From Ruixingdingia sedimenti (lineage in GTDB: Bacteria > Pseudomonadota > Alphaproteobacteria > Rhodobacterales > Rhodobacteraceae), in assembly GCF_031432425.1 (NCBI RefSeq), contig NZ_JAVKPH010000008.1, positions 62,001-126,000 on the forward strand: a stretch of 64,000 nt of DNA, written 5' to 3'. Below, one piece after another: positions 51,679 to 61,100 of the stretch; the first letter of the stretch is position 1, and every line of letters starts with the position of its first letter. The notes under the pieces were generated by a model that saw nothing but the letters and a program-made list of their open reading frames with translations, was not told the origin of the DNA and did no database searches. Made by a program: the position numbers and the translations under genes.

Positions 51679-52656
51679 ATGGATTCGCACGAAAATGCCT
51701 TGGTTGGCGCCGATCCGGCCATTGATGCGGTGGTGATCGGGCGGAATGAAGGCGCGCGGCTGGCGGCCTGCCTCGCCTCGCTCGCCGGGCAGGTGCGCCG
51801 GGTGGTCTATGTCGATTCGGGTTCCACCGACGGCAGTGTGGAGGCCGCGCGCGCGGCGGGGGCAGAGGTGGTGGCGCTGGACATGGGCCAGCCCTTCACC
51901 GCGGCGCGGGCGCGCAATGCGGGGCTTGCCCGGGCGATGGCGGCGGCGGACCCGCCGGCGTTCGTCCAGTTCGTCGATGGCGACTGCATGGTGCAGCCGG
52001 GCTGGGTCGCGGCGGCGGCGGCCTTTCTGGTGGCGCATCCGCAGGCGGCGGTGGCCTGCGGGCGGCGGCGCGAACGGTTCCCCGATGCCTCGGTCTACAA
52101 CCGCCTTTGCGATCGCGAATGGTATACGCCCGTGGGCCTTGCCCGCGCCTGCGGCGGCGATGCGCTGATGCGGGCGGCGGCGGTGACGGCGGCGGGTGGT
52201 TATCGCGACGACCTGATCGCGGGGGAGGAACCCGAATTGTGCCTGCGCCTTGGCCGCGCGGGCTGGCAGGTCTGGCGGCTGGATGTGGAAATGACGCTCC
52301 ACGATGCCGCGATGACCCGCTTCGGCCAGTGGTGGCGCCGCAGCCGCCGCGCGGGCCATGCCTTTGCCGAGGGCGCGGCCCTGCATGGCCGGGGGCCGGA
52401 ACGCCACTGGGTGGCAGAGACGCGCCGCGCGCTGCTGTGGGGCGTGGCGCTGCCGGTTGCGGGGCTGGTGCTGGTGCCGTGGTCGCTGCTGCTGTGGCTC
52501 GCCTATCCCGCGCAGGTCCTGCGCCTGTCGCGCCGGATGGGGGCGGAGGCCGCGTTTTTCACCACCCTGGGCAAATTCCCCGAGGCGCAGGGGGTCTTGG
52601 GCTACCACCTCGCCCGCCTGCGCCGCCGCCGGGCGGGGCTGATCGAGTACAAATAG
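51679..52656 (+). CDS. Glycosyltransferase family 2 with C-terminal membrane segment
   Basis: 325 residues. The GT-A fold begins IDAVVIGRNEGARLAACLAS, with YVDSGSTDGSVEAARAAGAE and the DxD-like FVQFVDGDCMVQPGW. A Glu-rich acceptor region GGYRDDLIAGEEPELCLRLG follows. A C-terminal hydrophobic stretch (ALPVAGLVLVPWSLLLWLAYP) likely anchors it to the membrane. It adds a sugar during polysaccharide repeat assembly. It is divergent from the CpsD-like gene across 236 bases, where the promoter pair is expected. The acceptor and donor are unknown. Confidence 0.9.
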   Translation: MDSHENALVGADPAIDAVVIGRNEGARLAACLASLAGQVRRVVYVDSGSTDGSVEAARAAGAEVVALDMGQPFTAARARNAGLARAMAAADPPAFVQFVDGDCMVQPGWVAAAAAFLVAHPQAAVACGRRRERFPDASVYNRLCDREWYTPVGLARACGGDALMRAAAVTAAGGYRDDLIAGEEPELCLRLGRAGWQVWRLDVEMTLHDAAMTRFGQWWRRSRRAGHAFAEGAALHGRGPERHWVAETRRALLWGVALPVAGLVLVPWSLLLWLAYPAQVLRLSRRMGAEAAFFTTLGKFPEAQGVLGYHLARLRRRRAGLIEYK

Positions 52657-52658
52657 CC

Positions 52659-53414
52659 TCAGCCCCCCGCCCGCAGCCGCAGCGCCGCCCGCACCTGCCC
52701 CGGCAGAATCGCCGCGCAGCGGGCATAGCGGGGGACCAGCCGCCGGGGGCTCGACCCCATGCGCCAGACCCATTCCAGCGCCAGCCGCCGCACCCAGGCC
52801 GGCGCGCGCCGCTGGTGGCCGGCCAGAAAATCCACCCCCGCCCCGACCGAGGCGAAACCGACCGCCGGGGCAAGATCGCGCCCGCGCGCCGCCAGCATTT
52901 CCTGCTTGGGCGCGCCGAGCGCCAGCAGGCACAGCCGCGCCCCGCTGGCCGCCACCTGCGCCAGCACCGCCGCCGCCTGATCCCCCGCCGGGTCGAACCC
53001 GAAGGGCGGCGCGATCCGCGCCACGACGCGCAGGCCCGGCACATCCGATTCCAGCCGCGCCGCGGCGCCCGCCAGCGCCGCATCGGTGCTGCCCACCAGC
53101 GCCACCGTCACGCCCTTCGCGGCGGCCAGCCGCACCAGCGGCAACACCAGATCCGACCCCGGCGCCAGCGCCACCGGCCGCCCCGCCAGGCGCGACAGCC
53201 ACACCACCGGATTGCCGTCCGCCACCACGATGTCCTGCGCCGCATAGACGCGGCGGAAGGCGGCATCGGTGCGCAGCTTCACCAGATGGTCGAGGTTCAG
53301 GGTCGCCAGCGCGAACCCCTCGCCCGCATCGAACCGCCGCCCGGCCTCTGCCAGCGCGGCGGGCGCGTCGGGGGTGTTCACGCGGATCGTCTCGGCGCCG
53401 AAGCGGAATTCCAT
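52659..53414 (-). CDS. WecG/TagA/CpsF family glycosyltransferase
   Basis: 251 residues from the ATG at 53412-53414, preceded by GGGAGGCC. FALATLNLDHLVKLRTD and VADGNPVVWLSRLAGRP are the conserved N-terminal signatures. LLALGAPKQEMLAARGRD and GVGAGVDFLAGHQRRAP (with GAGVDF) form the core. Members transfer N-acetylmannosaminuronate or other sugars to lipid-linked intermediates. It is convergent with the family 2 glycosyltransferase (two-base gap). Confidence 0.92.
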   Translation of the reverse strand: MEFRFGAETIRVNTPDAPAALAEAGRRFDAGEGFALATLNLDHLVKLRTDAAFRRVYAAQDIVVADGNPVVWLSRLAGRPVALAPGSDLVLPLVRLAAAKGVTVALVGSTDAALAGAAARLESDVPGLRVVARIAPPFGFDPAGDQAAAVLAQVAASGARLCLLALGAPKQEMLAARGRDLAPAVGFASVGAGVDFLAGHQRRAPAWVRRLALEWVWRMGSSPRRLVPRYARCAAILPGQVRAALRLRAGG

Positions 53415-53521
53415 GCGGGCCTCCCGGGGGGACAAGGCTGCATAGCCCCGGGGCGCCCGCCGGGGCAAGCCCCGGCCCGGGGTGTCCTGCCCTTTGCCCG
53501 GCGTCTGGCCGGGTGGTTCGG

Positions 53522-53664
53522 GCGCGCCGGGGGCCAGCCCCCGGACCCCCGGAGTATTTGGGGCAAGATGAAGCCAGCGATGCTCCTCCCGAAGGAAGGG
53601 CGGCTTCTTCTTCACTTTCTGTCCATAAATATCCCAGGGGTCCGGGGGCTGGCCCCCGGCGCGC
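53522..53664. repeat. Intergenic repeat copy 6, full palindromic element
   Basis: Perfect 28-bp inverted outer arms (53522-53549 and 53637-53664), each containing CGGGGGCCAGCCCCCGG. The inner parts carry the AGTATTTGGGGCAAGATGAAG core on the left and the reversed ACAGAAAGTGAAG core (TTCACTTTCTGTCC) on the right. It lies in the divergent 345-base gap between the wecG-like gene and the GT4 gene. The remaining bases in the gap are GC rich and show no gene. Confidence 0.8.
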
Positions 53665-53759
53665 GGTCTTCCACCGGCACTGCCCCTGCCGTGGCTTGCC
53701 AGTGCCTTGTTGCCGCCGCATCCTTGCGGCAAGGGGATCCCCGGAACCGAGGACCTGCC

Positions 53760-55112
53760 ATGACCACCCGCCCTGCCGACCGGACCGCCCGCCCGCGGGT
53801 GCTGGCCATTGCCGAGGCCGCCAACCCCGAATGGGTGAGCGTGCCGCTGGTCGGCTGGTCGCTGGCGCAGGCGCTGCGGGGGGTGGCGGATGTCCATCTC
53901 GTCACCCAGATCCGCAACCGCGAGGCGATCCTGCGCGCGGGCCTTGTCGAGGGGCGCGACTTCACCGCCATCGACAGCGAGGCCGTCGCCCGCCCGATGT
54001 GGAGGCTGGGCGAGGCGCTGCGGATGGGCGAGGGCAAGGGCTGGACCATCCTTCAGGCCATCGGCGCCATCACCTATCCGTGGTTCGAACATCTCGTCTG
54101 GCGCCGCTTCGGTGCCGACATCCGGGCCGGGCGCTATGATCTCGTGCACCGCATCACGCCGCTCAGCCCCACGGTGCCGAGCCATCTTGTCCGCAAGGTG
54201 CAGGCCGCGGGCGTGCCCTTCGTGCTGGGCCCGCTGAACGGCGGGGTGCCCTGGCCGAAGGGGTTCGAGGCCGAGATGGCGCAGGAACGCGAATGGCTGT
54301 CGCGGCTGCGGCGCGCCTACCGGCTGCTGCCGGGGGCGGGGGCGACGCTGGCGGCGGATGCGATTCTGGTGGGCTCGCGCCATACCGGGGCGGATATACC
54401 GGCGCGGCATCGCGGGCGCTGCATCTGGCTGCCCGAAAACGGGATCGACCCGGCGCGGTTCTGGCGCGCCGCCGCGCCGGCGCCGGGCCCCCTGCGCGCC
54501 TGTTTCATCGGCCGGATGGTGCCCTACAAGGGCCCCGACATGCTGCTGGAGGCCGCGGCGCCCCTGCTGCGCGACGGGCGGCTGCGGCTGGAGATGATCG
54601 GCGACGGGCCGATGCTGCCGGATCTGCGCGCCCGCGCGGCGGCCCTGGGGGTGGCGGAGGCCGTCACCTTCCACGGCTGGCTGGCGCATGGGGCGGTGCA
54701 GGACGTGGCGGCGGGTTGTGCGGTGCTGGCCTTCCCCTCGATCCGCGAATTCGGCGGCGGCGTGGTGCTGGAGGCGATGGCGCTCGGCCTCGTGCCGCTG
54801 ATCGTGGATTACGCGGGCCCGGCGGAACTGGTGGTGCCGGAGACGGGGGTCAAGGTGCCGCTCGGGCCGCGGGCGGACATCGTGGCGGGGTTCCGCGATG
54901 CATTGGCCCGCATGGCCGGTGATCCGGCCGCGCTGGCCCCGATGGGGGCCGCCGCCCGCGCGCGGGTGCTGGATCACTTCACCTGGGACCGCAAGGCCGC
55001 GCAGGTGGCAGCGGTCTATGACTGGGTGCTGCGCCGCCGCTCCGACCGGCCCGAACCGCTGCCCCCGCCGCCCCCGCTGGCTGTGCCCGAATGCCGCGGC
55101 ACCGGGGCCTGA
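53760..55112 (+). CDS. GT4 family glycosyltransferase (GT-B)
   Basis: 450 residues from the ATG at 53760, preceded by GAGGACC. The protein has a Rossmann-like N-terminal half with LVGWSLAQALRG. The GT4 donor-binding half begins FIGRMVPYKGPDMLLEAAA, with the E-x7-E region EFGGGVVLEAMALGLVPLIVD. It transfers a sugar from a nucleotide-sugar to the growing lipid-linked saccharide. An A/T-rich 66-base gap separates it from the polyketide synthase, so the two genes may be co-transcribed. Confidence 0.92.
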   Translation: MTTRPADRTARPRVLAIAEAANPEWVSVPLVGWSLAQALRGVADVHLVTQIRNREAILRAGLVEGRDFTAIDSEAVARPMWRLGEALRMGEGKGWTILQAIGAITYPWFEHLVWRRFGADIRAGRYDLVHRITPLSPTVPSHLVRKVQAAGVPFVLGPLNGGVPWPKGFEAEMAQEREWLSRLRRAYRLLPGAGATLAADAILVGSRHTGADIPARHRGRCIWLPENGIDPARFWRAAAPAPGPLRACFIGRMVPYKGPDMLLEAAAPLLRDGRLRLEMIGDGPMLPDLRARAAALGVAEAVTFHGWLAHGAVQDVAAGCAVLAFPSIREFGGGVVLEAMALGLVPLIVDYAGPAELVVPETGVKVPLGPRADIVAGFRDALARMAGDPAALAPMGAAARARVLDHFTWDRKAAQVAAVYDWVLRRRSDRPEPLPPPPPLAVPECRGTGA

Positions 55113-55178
55113 TCCGCACCATATTTTGGACAATCTTTCGATTTAGCCCTAGCCTTCATCCATCCGGTAAACAGTTTC

Positions 55179-58100
55179 ATGACCCAAGCCGTGCCCCTGC
55201 CCCCCGTTTCCGACACCGACATCGCCATCGTCGGCATGGCCGCGCATCTGCCCGGCGCGGGCAGTGTCGCCGCCTATTGGGACAACCTGTGCAACGGCAT
55301 CGAATCCATCCGGCGGCTGGGTGACGACGACCTGCGCGCCGCGGGCGAATCGGCCGCGAGGATGCGCCAGCCCAACTATGTCCCTGCCGCCGCCACGCTG
55401 GACGGGTTCGAACGGTTCGACGCGGAATTCTTCGGCTTTTCCCCCAAGGAAGCCGCGATCATGGACCCGCAGCACCGCCAGTTCCTCGAGGTCGCGTGGG
55501 AGGCGCTGGAGGATGCCGGCCATCCGCCCGAAGGGTTTCCCGGCCAGATCGGCGTCTTTGCCGGCTGCGGGATGGGCAGCTATTTCTATTTCAACATCTG
55601 CTCCAACCCCGATCTGGTACGTTCGACCGGCATGTTCCTGCTGCGGCATACCGGCAACGACAAGGATTTCCTGTCCACCCGCGTCAGCCATATCCTCGAC
55701 CTTCGGGGGCCGAGCCTGAACATCCAGACCGCCTGTTCGACCAGCCTTGTGGCGGTGCATGTGGCGGCGCAATCGCTGCTGAACGGCGAATGCGACATGG
55801 CGCTGGCGGGCGGCGTCACGATCGAGTTGCCGCATGCGCGCGGGTATCTCTATGAGGACGGCGAGATCCTGTCCCCCGATGGCCATTGCCATGCCTTCGA
55901 CCACCGCGCGCAAGGCACGGTGTTCGGGTCCGGCGCGGGCTGTGTGGTGCTGCGGCGGCTGAAGGATGCGATTGCCGATGGCGATCACATCTGGGCCGTG
56001 GTCAAGGGCACCGCGGTGAACAACGACGGCGCGGCCAAGGCGGGGTATCTGGCGCCTTCGGTGGACGGGCAGGCGCGCTGCGTGGCAGAGGCGCATGGGG
56101 TGGCGGCTGTGCCCGCCGACACCATCGGCTATGTCGAATGCCACGGCACCGGCACCTATCTGGGCGACCCCATCGAGGTCGCCGCGCTGACGCAGGCGTT
56201 TCGGGAAAGCACGGACAAGGCGGGCTTCTGCCGCATCGGGTCGGTCAAGACCAACATCGGCCATCTGGATACCGCGGCGGGGGTGGCGAGCCTGATCAAG
56301 GCGAGCCTTGCTGTGCACCACGGGGAAATGCCCGCGTCCTTGGGATACGAATCCCCCAACCCGGCGATCGATTTCGACACCTCGCCCTTCCGCGTGAATG
56401 ACCGGCTGTCGCCCTTCCCGCGCCTTGACGCGCCCCGGCGGGCGGGGGTCAACAGCCTCGGCGTCGGCGGCACCAATGCCCATGCCGTGCTGGAAGAGCC
56501 GCCCGCGCGCCCCCCTTCGGGCGAAAGCGACTGGCCCTTTCAACTGCTGGTCCTGTCGGCGCGCAACAAGGCGGCGCTGGACGAGGCGTCGAAGAACCTC
56601 GCCGCCCATCTGCGCGCGCATCCCGAACAGCCGCTTGCCGATGTGGCATGGACGCTGAAACAGGGCCGCCGCGCGTTCGAACGCCGCCGGGTGCTGGTGG
56701 CCGCCAGCCATGAGGAAGCCGCCGCCCTGCTGGACGATGGCGACCCGCGCCGGGTGTTCACCCATACCCATCTGGGCGACGGGCCCGAGGTGGTGTTCAT
56801 GTTCCCCGGCGGGGGCGCGCAATATGCCGGGATGGCGCGCGACCTCTATGAGACGGAGCCCGTGTTCCGCGAATGGATGGACCGCGGCCTCGACCACCTC
56901 GCGCCCCGGCTGCCGCACGACCTGCGCGCGCTGTGGCTGCCCGGGGAAGGGGCGGCGGGGGCGGCGGCGGCGCTGCTCCGCCCCTCGGTCCAGTTGCCGC
57001 TGATCATGATCGCCGAATACGCGCTGGCGCAGTTGTGGATCAGCTGGGGGGTGAAGCCCGCGGCGCTGATCGGCCATTCGATGGGCGAAAACACCGCCGC
57101 CTGTCTGGCCGGGGTGATGGGGTTCGAGGATTGCATCGACCTTGTGCACCTGCGCGGCCAGTTGTTCGACACCGTGCCGCCGGGGGGCATGCTCAGCGTG
57201 CCGCTGGCGGTGGACAGCCTGCGCCCGATGCTGGGCGAGGGGCTGGACGTGGCCAGCGTCAACGCCCTCGACCTGACCGTCATCAGCGGCCCCAGGGCGG
57301 CGCTGGACGCGCTGGAAACCCGGCTGCGGGCGGATGGGGTGGAACCGCAGCGGGTGCAGATCGACATCGCCGCCCATTCGCGGATGCTGGAACCCATCCT
57401 GCAACGCTTTGGCGACCACCTGCGCGGCATGCGCCTGTCTGCCCCGCGCCTGCCCGTGATTTCCAACCGCACCGGCCAGCCGCTGACGGCGGCAGAGGCG
57501 ACGGACCCCGCCTATTGGGTCGCCCATCTGCGCGGCACGGTGCAGTTCGCGCAAGGCATGGCGCATCTGATGGCCGAACCGGGCCGGGTGTATCTGGAGG
57601 TCGGGCCGGGCAAGGCGCTGTCGTCGCTGGCGCAGGCCAACGGGGTGCCGGGCAATCAGGTGCTGTCCTCGCTGCGTCACCCGGATCAGGCGCTGGCGGA
57701 TGATGTCTATTTCCTCGGGCTTCTGGGGCGTCTGTGGGCGCTTGGCGTGCCGGTGGACTGGGCCCCGATCTGGGGCGAGGCGCGGCGCAACCGCGTGCCG
57801 CTGCCGACCTATCCCTTCCAGCGCCAGAGCTATTTCATCGAACCCGGCAAGGGCGCTGTGGATGACGCGCCCGACGGGCCGATGCGCAGCGACGATGTGG
57901 CCGCATGGGGCTGGCGCCCCGTCTGGCGCCCCCGCGCGGTGGATTGCCCGGTGGAAATCGACGCGGCGGGGCTGGCAGAGGCAGGGCCGCTCTGCTGGCT
58001 GGTGTTCACCGATACCGCCGGGGTGGCGGCGCGCGCCGTCGCGCGGCTGCGCGCGGCGGGGCACACGGTGGTCGAGGTGCGCGCGGGCGACGGTTTCGCG

Positions 58101-61100
58101 CGGCTGTCGGACCATGCCTATACCCTCGCCCCCGAACGCGGGCGCGAGGATTACGACCGGCTGATCCGCGATCTGGTCGCGCGCGGTCTTGCCCCGCAGC
58201 GGGTGGCGCATTTCTGGCTGCTGACGGCGGACGAAAGCTTCCGCCCCGGATCGTCGTTCTTTCACCGGGTTCAGGAACAGGGGTTCTATTCGCTGCTGTT
58301 CCTCGCGCAGGCGATCGAGGGCGAAAGCCTGCCCCGGCCGATCCATCTGACCATGGTGACGAACGGCGCCGCGCAGGTGCGCGACGAACCCTTGCCCTAC
58401 CCGGAAAAGGCCACCGCCACGGGCCCCCTGCGGGTGATCCCGCGCGAACTGCCGGGCGTGACCTGCGCCGTGCTGGACGTGGCGCTGGACCGGCGGCCCA
58501 GGGGCGATGCGCTGGACCGGCTGGCGGACCGCGTGCTGGAGGACATGCTGGCCGAACCCGCCACCCTGTCGGCCGCGCTGCGCGGCGAGCGGCGGTACGA
58601 ACTGACCCACCGCCCCGTGGCGCTGCCTGCGGCGGATGCGCCGGTGCTGAAACAGGGCGCGGTCTGCCTGATCACCGGCGGTTTCGGCGGCATCGGCCTG
58701 TCCATCGCCGAAAGCCTGATCGCCCGCCACGGCGCGCGGATCGTGCTGCTGGCCCGCCGCCCGCTGCCCCCGCGCGACGCATGGCCCGCGCTTTTGCGCA
58801 ACAGCCCCCCCGGCGACCCGCTGGCCCGCCGCATCGCCGCCCTGCAACGGCTGGAATCGCTCGGCGGCGCGGTCGAGGTTATCGCCGCCGATGTCTGCAA
58901 CGTCGAGGATCTGCGCGCCGCCCGCGCGGCCGCCGAGGCGCGGTTTGGCAAGGTGGATGTGCTGATCCATGCCGCGGGCGTGGTGGATGACGGCCCCCTG
59001 CTGGCCAAGGGCCCGGCAAGCGTGGAAGAGGTGTTCGCCCCCAAGGTCCACGGCACGCAGGTTCTGGCCGGCGTCTTTCCCGATGGCGATCTGGACCTGA
59101 TGGTGGTGTTTTCCTCCACCTCCACCGTCATCGCGCCTGCGGGACAGGTGGATTACGTCGCCGCGAACGAATTCCTGAACGCTTGGGCGAAAAGCCGGCA
59201 GGGCGGGCGCACGCGCGTTCTGGCGCTGGATTGGGGCATCTGGACCGGCGTCGGCATGGCGGCAGAGGCACTGGCCGAACGCGCCCCCGCGCCCCGCACG
59301 CCCGCAGGCCAGCCGCTGCTGGACGTGGCGACCTTCGACGCCGAGGGCCATCGCCTTTACACCGCCGACTGGCGGGTGGCGGATCGGTGGGTGCTGGACG
59401 GCCACCGCCTGAAATCCGGCGCGGCGCTGATCCCCGGCACCGGCTATCTGGAACTGGCGGCAGAGGCGCTGCGCGCGCAGGGCGAAACCGGCCCGTTCGA
59501 GATCCGCGACCTTTACTTCTTCCGCCCCCTCGCGGTGGATGAAGGTGAAACCCGCGCCCTGCGCCTGCGCCTTGCCCGGCGGGACGAAGGCTATGGGTTC
59601 GAACTGCGCAGCGATGTGCAGGCCGATGGCCGCCGGGGCTTTCAGTTGAACGCGCAGGCGGTGCTGGCGCTTGGCCATATCCCCGCCCCCGCGCCGCTGG
59701 ACCTGCCCGCCATCGCCGCCCGCTGTACCGAAGGCGTGGCAGAGGATCCGCAGGGCATCCGGTCCCCGCAGGAGGACCACCTGACCTTCGGCCCCCGCTG
59801 GCGCGTGCTGCGCCGCATGGGTTTCGGGCAAGGCGAGGGGCTGGCGCGGCTGGTGCTGGCCGATGCCTTCCGCGCCGAACTGGCGGGCTATACGCTGCAC
59901 CCCGCGCTGATGGATATCGCGACCGGATGGGCGATGCGGCTGATCGCGGGGTATCACCCCACGCATCTGTGGGTGCCGGTCAGCTATGCCCGCGTCACCG
60001 TGCACCGGCCCCTGCCGGCAGAGATCCACAGTTGGGTCCGCAACGCCACCGACAACACCGCCGAAGGCCCCTTCGCCAGTTTCGACGTGACGCTGGCCGA
60101 TGCCGCGGGGCAGGTCTGTGTCGAGGTTCACGGCTTCACCATCCGCCGGCTGGACGGCGCGCTGACCCTGACGCAGCGCGTTGATGCGCGGGAACTGGAG
60201 TTCCCCGAAACCGGCGCCGCCCGCCCGCCCTCGCCCGCCGAGGAACGGCTGCGCCACAACCTGACCCAGGGCATCCTGCCCGGGGAAGGCGCCGACGCCT
60301 TCCACCGTGCGCTGGCCCTGGGCCTGCCGCAGGTCATCGTGTCGTCCATGCCGCTCGACGCGCTGGAACGGCAGGCGGGCGAAGGGGCGGGGGCCGAAGC
60401 TGCGGCGGGCCAGAAGTTCCAGCGCCCCGAGTTGGACAGCGCCTATGCCGCCCCCCGCAACGACATCGAGCGCACCTTGGTGGGCTTCTGGGAGGATCTT
60501 CTGGGCGTCGACCGCGTGGGGGTCGAGGACAGTTTCTTCGACCTCGGCGGCCATTCGCTGATCGCGGTGCGGCTGTTCGCGATGATCCGCAAGGCGTGGT
60601 CGGTCGATTTCCCGATTTCCGTCCTGTTCGAGGCCCCCACCATCGCCCGCTGCGCCGCGCTGATCGAACAGCGCATCGGCCCGGTGGCCGAAGGCACGGG
60701 CGACGCGCCGCGGGCCCCCGAACGCCGCTTCACCCATCTTGTCCCGATGCACGAAGGCGAAGGCGGGCCGCGCACGCCGTTCTTCCTTGTGGCGGGGATG
60801 TTCGGCAACGTGCTGAACCTGCGCCATCTTGCACAGCTTCTGGGCCATGACCGGCCGTTCTACGGGCTTCAGGCGCGCGGCCTTTACGGCGATCAGGAAC
60901 CCCATGGCACGCTGGAAGAGGCCGCGCGCGACTGCATTGCCGAACTGCGGCAGGTGCAGCCCCGGGGGCCCTACCTTGTGGGCGGCTTTTCGGGCGGCGG
61001 GCTGACGGCATGGGAAATCGCCCGGCAGCTGGAAGCCGCGGGCGAAACCGTCGCGCTGACCGTGCTGCTCGATACCCCCCTGCCGATGCGCCCGGGATTG

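Noticed and set aside
52107..55112. A fused 1001-residue plus-strand frame covering glycosyltransferase and upstream sequence
   Set aside because: The N-terminal two thirds run antisense to wecG and through the repeat. The real GT4 start is the ATG at 53760 with GAGGACC upstream.
55125..55150. A promoter for the polyketide synthase at TTGGAC-17-CTAGCC
   Set aside because: The A/T-rich gap allows it, but the -10 match is poor; read-through from the GT4 gene is equally likely.
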